A DNA stretch of 64,000 nucleotides from Paenibacillus donghaensis (GTDB taxonomy: Bacteria > Bacillota > Bacilli > Paenibacillales > Paenibacillaceae): positions 496,001 to 560,000 of the forward strand of contig NZ_CP021780.1 in NCBI RefSeq assembly GCF_002192415.1. Reading direction: 5' to 3'. Made by a program: the position numbers and the translations under genes. This document shows, piece by piece, positions 25,318 through 33,743 of this stretch. The notes beneath the pieces are model-generated. The model was not told where the DNA came from, did no database searches, and saw only the letters and a program-made list of their open reading frames with translations. The stretch's first letter is position 1. Each line of letters opens with the position of its first letter.

Positions 25318-25649
25318 GCTACTACTTAGGTTCCAGCGGGCTTTAGAATGTTGCAAAGGAACCGTCGGAGTAAATAGATGCGAAAGTGGTTACTGCAATC
25401 ACGAAATTAGTTGCAAATCTGCATCTAATTCACGGATTTTTCCCGTTTTGAAGCAAATAAGTGCCATAATGCACTTAATTTCCGATTCTGAGCGCTGAAC
25501 AACCGATTTACTCGTAATTAGTTGCATATTCGCACTTATTTATCTTCTAACAGCCGTTTTCGTTGAAATTAAGTGCGTTTTCGCATCTAATTTTTTTGAA
25601 AGGATCTGTGTAGCAGCATTCACATCCTCAGTGGTCCTAAGTAGTAACC
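25318..25649 (+). repeat. Dispersed repeat family A, long copy with inverted ends
   Basis: The ends TACTACTTAGG (25320-25330) and CCTAAGTAGTA (25636-25646) are inverted repeats. Inside are TTAGTTGCAAATCTGCATC, AAATAAGTGCCATAATGCAC, TTAGTTGCATATTCGCACTT and TTAAGTGCGTTTTCGCATC, in the same order as in the copy split by the IS. Six more heptamer units lie at about 25684-25725. Confidence 0.8.
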
Positions 25650-25732
25650 AGCTTCGCAACTAAATAGATGGATTGGGTTTATGAAAACTAAACGCTAAAA
25701 ACTAAACGCCAAGAGCCAAATACTAAGCATCC

Positions 25733-26956
25733 CTATGATTGCGAAGGCTTCAGCGTCAACCGCCAGAACAGCAGCGCTGCTGCGCTGACGGCGGCTCCCA
25801 GCAGGCATACCCCGCTCCAGCCGGCGTAGCCGTAAATGGTAGTCGATGCGATGGAGCCAGCCGCGCTGCCGATGGAATAGAATACCATATAAGCGGCAGT
25901 AAGCCGGCTGCGGGCTTCCGGCCGTACACGCAGAATCAGACTCTGATTCGTAACATGGACGGCCTGAACTGCCAGATCGAGCAAGATAATGCCGATCACA
26001 ACCGCGGTCAGCGAGCGGTCCAGCCAGGAGAGCGGCAGCCAGGAGAGCAGCAGCAGGAGCAGCGCGATCCCGGTGGTCCGCTCTCCGAAGCCGCGGTCTG
26101 CCAGTCCGCCTGCCTGCACGGCCCCCAAAGCTCCCGCAACCCCGGCCAAACCAAAGGCGCCGATGGCCGTATGGGACAGCTCATAAGGCGGTGCGCTGAG
26201 CGGCAGCACCAGCGAGGTCCACAAGATACTGAAGGCGCTGAAGATCAGCAGCGCCAGCACGGCCCGCACACGCAGAATCCGCTCCTGTTTATACAGGGCG
26301 AGTACAGAACGAAGCAGCTGGAGATAGGACAAAGTGGCTTTGTCCACGTCCTGGCGGGGAAGTGCGCGGAACATAACGCCTGCCAGTATAAGCATCAGCA
26401 CCGCAGAGAACTGATAGACTGAGCGCCAGCCGGCCCAATCGGTCAACAGACCGGCAACTGTTCTTGCCAGCAGGATGCCGATGACAATACCGCTGGTGAC
26501 CAGCCCAACCGTGCGCCCCCGTTCCGCCGGCGAAGCCAGACTGGCTGCGTAGGCGACAAGCACCTGCGTTACCACGGCCATCAGTCCGGCCCCGGCGAGG
26601 CCAGCCAGCAGCACCGTGAATGTGGGTGCGAAGCTGACGGCTGCCAGAGCGGCTGTGGACAGCAGCATCTGGGTGACGATCAGCCTGCGCCGGTTGAGCA
26701 GGTCGCCGAGCGGTACCAGGAGCAGCAGCCCAAGCGCGTAACACAGTTGGGTAACTGTGATGACGACGCCAATAGAGGAGGGGGCAACCTGCAGATCCTC
26801 TGCCAGCGTGTCCAGCAGAGGCTGGGCGTAATAAATGTTGGCGACTGAAAGCCCGCAGGCAATGGCAAATAATAGCGCCATAGAGCGGGACAACGAGGAG
26901 GCGGGGGGAACTTGATCAGTGTTTTGATCCGTACTTTTATGGAACGTAGTATCCAA
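25733..26956 (-). CDS. MFS efflux transporter
   Basis: 407 residues with twelve membrane spans, no extra domain and the MFS loop 2-3 motif as LVPLGDLLNRRRLIV. The general pattern is that of drug or sugar efflux permeases of the arabinose-efflux type. The divergent TetR gene and inverted operator-like sequences in the shared 199-bp gap indicate repression by that regulator. The substrate cannot be told from sequence. GAGAGGATGATC upstream of the ATG is a modest ribosome site. Confidence 0.88.
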   Translation of the reverse strand: MDTTFHKSTDQNTDQVPPASSLSRSMALLFAIACGLSVANIYYAQPLLDTLAEDLQVAPSSIGVVITVTQLCYALGLLLLVPLGDLLNRRRLIVTQMLLSTAALAAVSFAPTFTVLLAGLAGAGLMAVVTQVLVAYAASLASPAERGRTVGLVTSGIVIGILLARTVAGLLTDWAGWRSVYQFSAVLMLILAGVMFRALPRQDVDKATLSYLQLLRSVLALYKQERILRVRAVLALLIFSAFSILWTSLVLPLSAPPYELSHTAIGAFGLAGVAGALGAVQAGGLADRGFGERTTGIALLLLLLSWLPLSWLDRSLTAVVIGIILLDLAVQAVHVTNQSLILRVRPEARSRLTAAYMVFYSIGSAAGSIASTTIYGYAGWSGVCLLGAAVSAAALLFWRLTLKPSQS

Positions 26957-26983
26957 TTCTGTAGATCATCCTCTCAGGAGTTC

Positions 26984-27016
26984 CATACCGAACATCATAA
27001 CGTACTAATCGGTATG
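26984..27016. promoter_or_regulatory. Operator candidate in the MFS/TetR gap
   Basis: CATACCGA (26984-26991) and TCGGTATG (27009-27016) are inverted arms. The right part, CGTACTAATCGGTATG (27001-27016), matches the sequence at 27122-27137 in 11 of 16 positions. Confidence 0.5.
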
Positions 27017-27121
27017 AAAAGAATAGAGAAAATATACCCTGCTAAATCATTGATGTCAATAGTATGTTGAAAAATTGCTGTGGATTTTTGACATATGCTG
27101 CTGAAAGGTATACGATCATTT

Positions 27122-27137
27122 TATACTGATTGATATG
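27122..27137. promoter_or_regulatory. Second operator candidate, near the tetR start
   Basis: TATACTGATTGATATG shares the TACT-N-AT-N-G-N-TATG spacing with 27001-27016. It lies 19 bp before the chosen tetR start, where a repressor would block its own gene. Confidence 0.45.
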
Positions 27138-27155
27138 AAATGGAGCGGTGAATAT

Positions 27156-27737
27156 ATGGTCAGACAAAGAGAATTTAACGAGGATGAGGTGCTTGAGGCG
27201 GCGATGCTGACGTTCTGGGAGAAAGGCTTTGAAGCAACCTCTCTGAGCGATCTGACTGCGCGGATGGGCATCCAGCGCCCCAGCATCTATTCAGCTTTTG
27301 GGGACAAACAGCAGTTATTCGAAGCCGCGCTGCGTAAATACGCCAGCAAGCATGCGGCAGAGGTGCGGAGCAAGCTGCAGAGCCAGTCTTCAGCGAAAGC
27401 AGCACTGCGGGAGTATTTCCGAGGACTGGTGGCGGAGGAATATGAAGGTGGGGATGGCAGAGGCTGCTTTTGTATCAATACAATGGTGGAGCTTGCGCCT
27501 CATGATGAGAGATTTGAGATTTTGACCCGGGAGCACCAGATGTATCTGGCGACGATTTTTCAGGAAACGCTGGAGCGAGGTGTGCAGTCGGGTGAATTGG
27601 GGGCGCAGATCCAGCCAAGAGTGCTGGCTCAGACCTTTGTGATCTTTCTGATCGGCCTTACGGTGATGATGAAGTCGCGCCCGGAGCGGATTTTTCTGGA
27701 TAATGCTGTTGCCACACTGCTTACTCTGCTCGACTAG
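27156..27737 (+). CDS. TetR-family transcriptional repressor
   Basis: 193 residues. The N-terminal helix-turn-helix (FNEDEVLEAAMLTFWEKGFEATSLSDLTARMGIQRPSIYSAFGDKQQLFEAAL) is a clear TetR domain, and the C-terminal ligand domain resembles the TetR_C group with NTMVELAPHD. ATG at 27156 is preferred with GGAGCGG about 10 bp upstream; an in-frame ATG at 27135 falls in the likely operator. Divergent from, and probably repressing, the MFS gene. Confidence 0.88.
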   Translation: MVRQREFNEDEVLEAAMLTFWEKGFEATSLSDLTARMGIQRPSIYSAFGDKQQLFEAALRKYASKHAAEVRSKLQSQSSAKAALREYFRGLVAEEYEGGDGRGCFCINTMVELAPHDERFEILTREHQMYLATIFQETLERGVQSGELGAQIQPRVLAQTFVIFLIGLTVMMKSRPERIFLDNAVATLLTLLD

Positions 27738-27767
27738 CATCTTAGTGTAATAGGGAATGGTGAGTCG

Positions 27768-28391
27768 TTAAGCCCCGGCCGAAACGGTCCGTGAAGCATA
27801 ATAGACTGCCGTGGCATTAAAGGTGATATGTAAGGGGAGCGTCAACAGAATGGATTCGGTGAACTGGGCAATGATTCCTAAGAATAAGCCGCCGGAGAAG
27901 GCATAGGCCATGAAGATCATGCTCTGTCTGTTCAGCCTGTAATATTGCAGATGAGAGACGGCAAACAGAAAGGCTGTAAGCAGAACGGCCAAGCTGATCT
28001 CCGTGACGTACAGAAACTGATAACTCTCGCCCAGCAGTGGAACCTGCACCAGCAGAGGCAGCACTAACCCTCTGAAAGCGATCTCCTCGAGAACCGGATA
28101 GGTAATCATGAAGTTCAGCCGATGGAAGGTTCCTTCCGGACGGTAACCGGAATTTCGCGAGATCACCACATTCACGGCCAGCACCACAAGGAATACGGGT
28201 AGCGCCTTGATGATATGGTGTGGGGTGTGGAATATGTAATTGTTTTGAAAGAAGAAGCTTGCCGCCATGAGCAGAATGCCCCAGTAATAAACCGTATACC
28301 GGGTCTGCTTCGGACTCCATAAGCCAATTAGACGTTCGAGTATTCTGTAGGAGAAGGATAGTAGTACAGCAACCATTAAGGATATCAACAT
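27768..28391 (-). CDS. CPBP-family intramembrane protease
   Basis: 207 residues, six to seven membrane spans. The three CPBP (Abi) motifs are present: EEIAFRG (EExxxR), FAVSHLQ (FxxxH) and HITFNA (HxxxN). These carry the putative metal and active-site residues within the membrane. Members process prenylated or membrane proteins or protect against bacteriocins; nothing nearby says which. It is convergent with tetR, 30 bp apart. Confidence 0.85.
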   Translation of the reverse strand: MLISLMVAVLLSFSYRILERLIGLWSPKQTRYTVYYWGILLMAASFFFQNNYIFHTPHHIIKALPVFLVVLAVNVVISRNSGYRPEGTFHRLNFMITYPVLEEIAFRGLVLPLLVQVPLLGESYQFLYVTEISLAVLLTAFLFAVSHLQYYRLNRQSMIFMAYAFSGGLFLGIIAQFTESILLTLPLHITFNATAVYYASRTVSAGA

Positions 28392-28528
28392 GGGGGCTCC
28401 AACCTCACTGATTCATAGGATTAATTCCAGCATCTGGAATGTGACATACCTTGTTGATTATAGAGTGGGTTAAAGTTTATAGTCAATAATAAAAATCAAT
28501 GATTCCACTTGGAAGGCAGTTGATCACA

Positions 28529-29287
28529 TTGAGTACAGTAAACGCTTTCTCGGCGTCTTGGGAGCAGTATTTGCATTATACGACTATGCCTTGGGGCCGG
28601 TTGTTCTATCAGACAGCCTGGAGACAAATCGACGACTTTCTGACTTTGACGGGGCAATCGTTATTGGATATTGGCTGCGGGTTCGGGATATCCAGCAATG
28701 AATATAGCCGCAGAGGGAACCGGGTAACCGGAATTGAGCCTACACCGGAGATGCTTGCCATTGCGGAAGCGGGTGGGGAAAAGGTGAGTTATATCAAGGA
28801 TTCCTTCGAACAGACGGCTCATTTGCTTGGACTTTATGATTGGATTCTATGCCATAATGTGCTGGAGTACAGCGCTGATCCACAGTTGGTCATCTCCTAT
28901 ATCCGAGAGTGCCAGCAGCCGGGAGGCTACTTGTCGCTGATTGCCCATAATCCGGTTGCCAAGGTCATGAAACAAGCCATTATTCTAAAAGATCCTGAAC
29001 GTGCACTGGCGAATATGGGCAGCAGTCAGGAATATAGCGGTATTATTCAGACGGACATTACGGTGTATTCCTATGAGCAGTTGACAGAATGGCTGCATGA
29101 AGCAGGATATGAGATTGCAGAGCATTATGGAATACATAATCTATACGGGTACATAGCAGACAATGAGCTTAAACAGGATGAAGAGTGGCATAAACAAGTC
29201 ACAGAGCTGGAAATGGAGGCGGGCAAGCAGAGCCCCTATCGAGATATAGCTGTCTTCACGCATATTATTGCCCGGAAGCGGAGTTAA
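28529..29287 (+). CDS. Class I methyltransferase, CmoM-like
   Basis: About 252 residues. SAM-binding motif I reads LLDIGCGFGISS, with acidic GIEP at the second strand and CHNVLEYSADP at the fourth. The pattern (FSASWEQYLHYTTMPWGRL, PGGYLSLIAHNPVAKVMKQAI, GIHNLYGYI) recalls CmoM/SmtA enzymes that methylate wobble uridine carboxymethoxy groups in tRNA, but this is from memory of motifs. The start is uncertain: TTG at 28529 has GGAAGG 12 bp upstream, and an in-frame ATG lies at 28499. Confidence 0.75.
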   Translation: MSTVNAFSASWEQYLHYTTMPWGRLFYQTAWRQIDDFLTLTGQSLLDIGCGFGISSNEYSRRGNRVTGIEPTPEMLAIAEAGGEKVSYIKDSFEQTAHLLGLYDWILCHNVLEYSADPQLVISYIRECQQPGGYLSLIAHNPVAKVMKQAIILKDPERALANMGSSQEYSGIIQTDITVYSYEQLTEWLHEAGYEIAEHYGIHNLYGYIADNELKQDEEWHKQVTELEMEAGKQSPYRDIAVFTHIIARKRS

Positions 29288-29362
29288 TGCCAATATTCTG
29301 GTGAACCGGGATTCCTGCTGTTATAGTGAAAATACAACGATACACATAGGGAGGAACAGCAG

Positions 29363-30181
29363 ATGCAAATCTCTGTATTTTATAATCATATTGTGGAGGC
29401 AGCTAAGCAGACAGGCCTCAGCGTGGATGAGGTGCTGGTGCAGGTTCGCGGCTTCGGCATCGAGGCAGTAGAGCTGGATTTGGACGAGGCGCGGCCAGAC
29501 CCGGAGGTGCTTATGCAGTCACTGGAGGCGGCGGACATGGGGGTGGCTTCGATGTATGCTTTCTTTGATTTTGGAAACGATCCCAGTGTGGAGCCGGGGC
29601 TGGAATTCATAGATTTGGCAGCCTATCTGGAGGCGGACAAGGTGCTGGTGATCCCAGGCTTCATTGAAAAGAGTGCCAGTGCAGGAGAACGGAACGATGC
29701 TCTGTATCGTATGGCTGCTGCCCTGCAAGAGATGTGTGACTATGCGGCAGAGCATGAGATAACTGTCACCCTGGAGGATTTCGATGATGCCCGTGCGCCA
29801 TTCTCCGGCTCGGAGGAGCTGCTGTGGTTTCTGGAGCAGGTACCTGCCCTTGGCTGCACGTTCGATACAGGCAACTTCATCTACCGGGGAGAAGACGAGC
29901 TGGAGGCCTACTCGAAGCTTGCGCCAACTATTGTGCATGTTCACTGCAAAGACCGTTCGCTGGATGAAGGCAACGGCGGGACGCCCAAAATCACAATCGA
30001 TGGCAAAGCGCTGTTTCCTTCTAGTGTGGGCGCAGGGATCATCCGCTTGGAGGAGCTGATCAGCCGGCTGAAGGCAGACGGGTATGAGGATACGTTCGCG
30101 ATTGAGCATTTTGATGCTGTAGATCAGCTGTCCTATATGAAGCAGTCGGCGCAGTGGCTGCGTTCCCGGCTTGCTATTTAG
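29363..30181 (+). CDS. Sugar phosphate isomerase/epimerase-like TIM-barrel protein
   Basis: 272 residues of the xylose-isomerase-like/AP endonuclease 2 fold. Metal ligands are visible: E in VTLEDFDD, D in CTFDTGNF, H in VHVHCKD and E in FAIEHFD. Such proteins isomerise or epimerise sugars, inositols or hydroxypyruvate. No pathway neighbour is present, so the substrate is open. AGGGAGGAAC precedes the ATG by about 8 bp. Bases 30182-30297 show only a weak hairpin (CCGG/CCGG). Confidence 0.8.
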   Translation: MQISVFYNHIVEAAKQTGLSVDEVLVQVRGFGIEAVELDLDEARPDPEVLMQSLEAADMGVASMYAFFDFGNDPSVEPGLEFIDLAAYLEADKVLVIPGFIEKSASAGERNDALYRMAAALQEMCDYAAEHEITVTLEDFDDARAPFSGSEELLWFLEQVPALGCTFDTGNFIYRGEDELEAYSKLAPTIVHVHCKDRSLDEGNGGTPKITIDGKALFPSSVGAGIIRLEELISRLKADGYEDTFAIEHFDAVDQLSYMKQSAQWLRSRLAI

Positions 30182-30297
30182 AAGGTGGGACTGGGTTTTG
30201 CCGCTTGGAGGACCGGAATACCGGAACCTAAGCGAAGAGTGCAGGTTGCCAAGAACGACGGGTCGGATATCGGGATTAACGATGGACGCAGCGCAAG

Positions 30298-31404
30298 TTA
30301 GTCGACAGGGCTGCTGAGCTCCGCGTGTTCTGCAAGCAGTGTGCCGACTGCATCAGCGAGCCTGCGGTCTGCGGGGGAGACCAGCCACTCGTCCGGGATT
30401 ACAAGATGGCTTACGCTGGTGCTTGTGAGATAGCTGTAAATAATCTGCGCTTCGTCAATCTCATTGCGGCCAATCTCAGTCATTTCAATGAGTGATGGCG
30501 AGCCGAAGGTTTCGGTGATAGCTGTACAAATCGTGTCACGCAGCTTGGTGTTGCTCTGAGGATGGCTGCTCTCCAGCCTGAGCTGTCCCAGCAGGCGGCT
30601 ACCTTTGACCAGCAGCAGCTTCAGCGTATGCTCGTCCATAGTTTCAACAATGGCAATATTGCGGTTCTCTTCAGCAAAATGGATCACCTGTTTCTTCTGC
30701 ACCAGAAAGCGGACCTGGCCTAGGGAATCGCGGAGGGCGGCGGCAGCTTCGAAATGGAACCGGTCCGCTTCCACATTCATCCGCTGCTCCATTTCTTCCA
30801 TAATGCGCAGATCGGTTCCATCCAGCAGGGCAATTACTCTATCGATTATCTCTTCATAGAATCGCACGGCCTCACCACCTGCGCACACTCCCATACATAA
30901 CCCGAGTGAATAGTTGAGGCAGTGAGCGCCTGGACGGCGGGAGCCGCTACAGAGAATGCACAGATGCTCCTTAAGGCCCTGAACGGCCCGCTCGACCGTG
31001 CTTCTGCTTGTATAGGGGCCAAAGAACAGGCCTTCTCCTCCAGAAGAGGGATCTCCGGTAACTCCAATCTGACGTCTGCCTCCTTGACTGCGGATGGAAA
31101 TGTAGGTATAGGCAAGCGGGTTCTTCATCTTGCGGTTGTACATCGGCTTCAGTTCCTTAATAAGCCGGCATTCCAGCATAAAGGCTTCGAATTCGGTGTC
31201 TGTAAGCCGGTACTCCAGATCCCTGATATTGCTGACCAGCCGCTTCACCTTGGGGGAATGGCCTTTGTTGTTATAGAAATAGGATTGCACCCGTTTTTTC
31301 AGCGATTTGGCCTTCCCTACATAAATAATATGGCCCAGGCTGTCCTTCATCAGATAGACGCCGGGCTGCAAGGGCAGGCTCTGAACCTTCTCGGTTAAAT
31401 TCAT
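30298..31404 (-). CDS. UvrC-like GIY-YIG nuclease lacking the C-terminal half
   Basis: 368 residues. The N-terminus LPLQPGVYLMKDSLGHIIYVGKAKSLKKRVQSYF is the GIY-YIG nuclease of UvrC, followed by the Cys-containing segment CILCSGSRRPGAHCLNYSLGLCMGVC and a UvrB/C interaction motif (MEQRMNVEADRFHFEAAAALRD). It stops before the RNase H-like endonuclease and HhH domains, since UvrC is about 600 residues. It should make only the 3' incision, as E. coli Cho does, or serve another role. GGAGGATTCCCT lies upstream. It is divergent from the methyltransferase leader. Confidence 0.82.
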   Translation of the reverse strand: MNLTEKVQSLPLQPGVYLMKDSLGHIIYVGKAKSLKKRVQSYFYNNKGHSPKVKRLVSNIRDLEYRLTDTEFEAFMLECRLIKELKPMYNRKMKNPLAYTYISIRSQGGRRQIGVTGDPSSGGEGLFFGPYTSRSTVERAVQGLKEHLCILCSGSRRPGAHCLNYSLGLCMGVCAGGEAVRFYEEIIDRVIALLDGTDLRIMEEMEQRMNVEADRFHFEAAAALRDSLGQVRFLVQKKQVIHFAEENRNIAIVETMDEHTLKLLLVKGSRLLGQLRLESSHPQSNTKLRDTICTAITETFGSPSLIEMTEIGRNEIDEAQIIYSYLTSTSVSHLVIPDEWLVSPADRRLADAVGTLLAEHAELSSPVD

Positions 31405-31506
31405 AGGGAATCCTCCGTTCTCTTGGGGATTCTTTCATTATGCCATAATAGCTGGTAAGCTAATAGTAATGATAGAGAACGGCGAACGAGAAGGAGGGAC
31501 TTGGAT

Positions 31507-31554
31507 ATGGTGATTAAATTCGGTATCTGCCCGGTGCGGCCACAGCAAATCTGA
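31507..31554 (+). CDS. 15-residue leader peptide before the methyltransferase gene
   Basis: MVIKFGICPVRPQQI, followed by two stop codons (TGA TAA). AAGGAGGG at 31491-31498, 8 bp before the ATG, is a near-perfect ribosome site, better than that of most genes here. The last eight codons lie inside the first hairpin of the downstream leader. A short, well-translated frame overlapping alternative RNA structures is the layout of ribosome-controlled attenuators such as ermC. No homologue is known to me. Confidence 0.6.
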   Translation: MVIKFGICPVRPQQI

Positions 31555-31647
31555 TAACAGATTGCACCGGGCTTAAGAGCAAGAACCTGTTATCAGTTGG
31601 CCGCACCTGCCTCATGTTGGATTGCACGCTTGGATACATGAGAGGAG
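31529..31647 (+). promoter_or_regulatory. Nested alternative hairpins in the methyltransferase leader
   Basis: Structure A pairs GCCCGGTGC (31529-31537) with GCACCGGGC (31564-31572), plus AATCTG/CAGATT. Structure B pairs GGTGCGGCC (31533-31541) with GGCCGCACC (31599-31607) and CTGATAACAG (31551-31560) with CTGTTATCAG (31587-31596). A and B share bases, so they exclude each other. Structure C pairs CTCATGT (31611-31617) with ACATGAG (31637-31643), which overlaps the ribosome site AGAGGAG of the next gene. No T tract is present, so control would be translational. Confidence 0.6.
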
Positions 31648-31657
31648 CAAAAGGCTA

Positions 31658-32413
31658 ATGAAAAGAAATGAGTTCATGAACATTTGGAAGTCCGAAGCAG
31701 AGAAGGCGTTTGTTGGATGGGATTTCTCTTATCTGGCGGGCAGGGTAATCAAGGACCCGCTGCCTTGGGATTATCAGGCGGTTGTGCTGGATTACATGAA
31801 GGAAGCTGAGCGGGTACTGGATATGGGAACAGGCGGTGGGGAATTTCTGTTGTCGCTGAATCCGCCGCGAGGCCGTACCTATGCCACCGAGGCGTATCCG
31901 CCTAACTATGAGCTGTGTGCCAACACGCTTCCTGCCCATGGTATAGATGTTCGGCAGGTGTTCAGCCAAGATCAGCTGCCGTTTGACAGCAGCTTCTTCG
32001 ATCTGGTGATCAACCGCCAAGCAGCCTACTCGGCGAAGGAACTGTACAGAGTGCTGAAGCCGGGAGGAAGCTTCGTGACCCAGCAGGTGGGCGGAATGAA
32101 CAACAGGGAGTTGGCCGGATTTCTGCTGGGCAGCAGCACGGCTGAGATTGCCCCTGACTTCAGTCTTGCCTGGAATGTGGAGGAACTGAAGCAGGCGGGG
32201 TTCACCATCAGTGTAAGCGAGGAGTGTTTGCCGCATGCACGGTTCCGGGACATCGGTGCATTGGTCTATTGGGCTTCCATCATCGAGTGGGAATTCCCCG
32301 GCTTCTCGGTGGATCGTTGTTACGAGCAGCTCTGCCTACTCCAGCAGGAGCTGGAAAGTAGAGGGTACGTGGAGAGCAGGGAGCACCGGTTGATGATTAT
32401 TGCGAAGAAATAA
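31658..32413 (+). CDS. Class I SAM-dependent methyltransferase behind a structured leader
   Basis: 251 residues. The SAM-binding motif is VLDMGTGGGEFLLSL, followed by acidic ATEAYPPN, then DLVINRQAA and the VLKPGG strand typical of class I enzymes. The N-terminus (WDFSYLAGRVIKDPLPWDYQAVVLDYM) recurs in a methyltransferase group of unknown substrate. It lacks the zinc-finger of RlmA-type rRNA methyltransferases. ATG at 31658 has AGAGGAG 10 bp upstream, a site partly hidden by the leader hairpin. The upstream peptide suggests induction by a translation-blocking signal, which is inference. Confidence 0.8.
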   Translation: MKRNEFMNIWKSEAEKAFVGWDFSYLAGRVIKDPLPWDYQAVVLDYMKEAERVLDMGTGGGEFLLSLNPPRGRTYATEAYPPNYELCANTLPAHGIDVRQVFSQDQLPFDSSFFDLVINRQAAYSAKELYRVLKPGGSFVTQQVGGMNNRELAGFLLGSSTAEIAPDFSLAWNVEELKQAGFTISVSEECLPHARFRDIGALVYWASIIEWEFPGFSVDRCYEQLCLLQQELESRGYVESREHRLMIIAKK

Positions 32414-32431
32414 AGTGGTTAATATAGGAAG

Positions 32432-32468
32432 AAACATCCCCCGTCCAGCAAGGACGGGGGATGTTTTT
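32432..32468. terminator. Bidirectional terminator
   Basis: AAACATCCCCCGTCC (32432-32446) pairs with 32452-32466 over 15 bp. T runs follow on the plus strand; on the minus strand the hairpin begins right at the stop of the small gene at 32467. Confidence 0.88.
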
Positions 32469-32685
32469 AGATCAAGTTATTGTAATCAGCATTATTTAGG
32501 TTGGACTCCTTGGAATATCCGTAATCCCGATCATCGCGCTTGACGGCGTCCAGATAAGCCGCAATCGCAAAGGAGCTGACAAGACCGGCTACGGCACCGA
32601 TTATCAGCATATAGGCATCGAATCCAAAAATACTGCCAAAAGCAATAGCGGATAAAGGCGTAAGGATAAGAAATAACCACTTCAT
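32467..32685 (-). CDS. Small two-span membrane protein
   Basis: 72 residues: MKWLFLILTPLSAIAFGSIFG, a short turn, then YMLIIGAVAGLVSSFAIAAYL and a polar tail (KRDDRDYGYSKESNLNNADY). ATG at 32685 has AAGGAG about 11 bp upstream; the frame opens further up to 32826 but without a ribosome site. No family recognised. It lies 88 bp downstream of the YitT gene on the same strand and might share its transcript. Confidence 0.65.
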   Translation of the reverse strand: MKWLFLILTPLSAIAFGSIFGFDAYMLIIGAVAGLVSSFAIAAYLDAVKRDDRDYGYSKESNLNNADYNNLI

Positions 32686-32773
32686 AACGGTTCTCTCCTT
32701 ATATTTGTTTTCATTCATAGTAGTATTACTCTGGAGAAAGATCAAGCTTTCATCAAATAATACAAAGCAAGAC

Positions 32774-33613
32774 TCAGGATTTAGCCATATCAATGAACCC
32801 TTCCCCGAACACATCGCGTACATCATGAATGGTGATAAAAGCGGAAGGGTCCTCCAATTGGACGATCTTTTTCAACTGGGAGACTTCCTGTTTACTGATC
32901 ACGATGTACAGGATTTCCTTCGGGGCTTTGGTGAAATAACCATAACCCGTGAGCACGGTAACCCCTCTGTCCATGGCCGCATTCACTCTGGCTGCGATCT
33001 GATCGTGATTTGTGGAAATGATGGTGACCGCCTTCTTCGGATTCAAGCCTTCGATGATGAATTCCATCACTTTGGTTCCGATATAGAGCAGGATAATGGT
33101 GAACATCAGCTTTTCCACACCGATCACAAACACAGAACTGAACGCCACGATCAGATCAAAAAAGAGCAGCGCATAGCTGATATTCCAGTCCAGATACTTA
33201 TTGGCAATCCGGGCCAGAATGACTGTGCCTGCGGTGGTTCCGCCTGCACGAATGATAATGCCTATGCCCACCCCTGCGAGGATACCACCGAATACTGCAT
33301 TTACCGTCAGTTCATTCGAATGTATGGACCAGTCACGGGTCAGCTGCAGGAACAGTGAATGGGAGACCACAGCTATGATTGTGTATACGGTAGTGGTTTT
33401 ATCCAGGAACTTATAGCCGATGATCAGCAGGATCGAATTCAGAATAATACTGACGAGGCCAGTGGACCAGCCGAATACATAGTAGAGGATGATCGTCACC
33501 CCGGTTACGCCGCCTTCTCCCAGATCGTTCGGAATGACGAACACATTAATGCCTACCGCAAAGATAAACGCCCCTAGAATAACCATTAGTACATCTGTAA
33601 CTCTTTTTTTCAT
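32774..33613 (-). CDS. YitT-family membrane protein
   Basis: 279 residues. Five to six spans (VLMVILGAFIFAVGINVFVIP, VTGVTIILYYVFG, LVSIILNSILLIIGYKF, ending near 185) form the YitT_membrane domain, and residues about 195-279 form the cytosolic DUF2179 domain (KAVTIISTNHDQIAARVNAAMDRGVTVLTGYGYFT). The family is widespread in Firmicutes, with no agreed function. An intrinsic terminator with a competing stem lies in its 5' leader, so expression is probably set by attenuation. Confidence 0.88.
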   Translation of the reverse strand: MKKRVTDVLMVILGAFIFAVGINVFVIPNDLGEGGVTGVTIILYYVFGWSTGLVSIILNSILLIIGYKFLDKTTTVYTIIAVVSHSLFLQLTRDWSIHSNELTVNAVFGGILAGVGIGIIIRAGGTTAGTVILARIANKYLDWNISYALLFFDLIVAFSSVFVIGVEKLMFTIILLYIGTKVMEFIIEGLNPKKAVTIISTNHDQIAARVNAAMDRGVTVLTGYGYFTKAPKEILYIVISKQEVSQLKKIVQLEDPSAFITIHDVRDVFGEGFIDMAKS

Positions 33614-33639
33614 ATCCGCACACCATCCTAAATTAAAAT

Positions 33640-33678
33640 AAAAAAAGCGATCAAAGGGGGGTTCCCTTTAATCGCTTT
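33640..33678 (-). terminator. Leader terminator (attenuator) of the YitT gene
   Basis: On the minus strand a 15-bp stem with one G-U pair (33678-33664 with 33658-33644) is followed by seven T residues and ATTTTAATTT. It lies between the promoter and the yitT start codon. GCTTTGCA (33702-33695) can instead pair with TGC-AT-AAAGC (33683-33674). That would take the first five bases of the terminator arm, making a competing antiterminator. Confidence 0.75.
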
Positions 33679-33730
33679 ATGCAAACTGCTGGATTGCAAA
33701 GCTCTTTTGAGTGGAAATGAACAATGTCAT
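33677..33730 (-). CDS. 17-residue leader peptide candidate upstream of the YitT gene
   Basis: MTLFISTQKSFAIQQFA, with AAGGTG 5 bp before the ATG and its stop codon inside the terminator arm. Codons near the end span the antiterminator arm. The best promoter would start the transcript close to or within the ribosome site, so translation is uncertain. Confidence 0.4.
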   Translation of the reverse strand: MTLFISTQKSFAIQQFA

Positions 33731-33743
33731 ATCTCACCTTACT

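Noticed and set aside
25038..25356. Overlapping Val/Phe/Trp-rich open frames on the minus strand and a Pro/Asn/Thr/His-rich frame on the plus strand
   Set aside because: They are products of the heptamer tract, which lacks stops in several frames. The peptides are pure repeats with no start signal.
30182..30297. Possible small gene or RNA between the TIM-barrel and UvrC-like genes
   Set aside because: Only a weak CCGG-AATA-CCGG hairpin is present, with no T run and no open frame.
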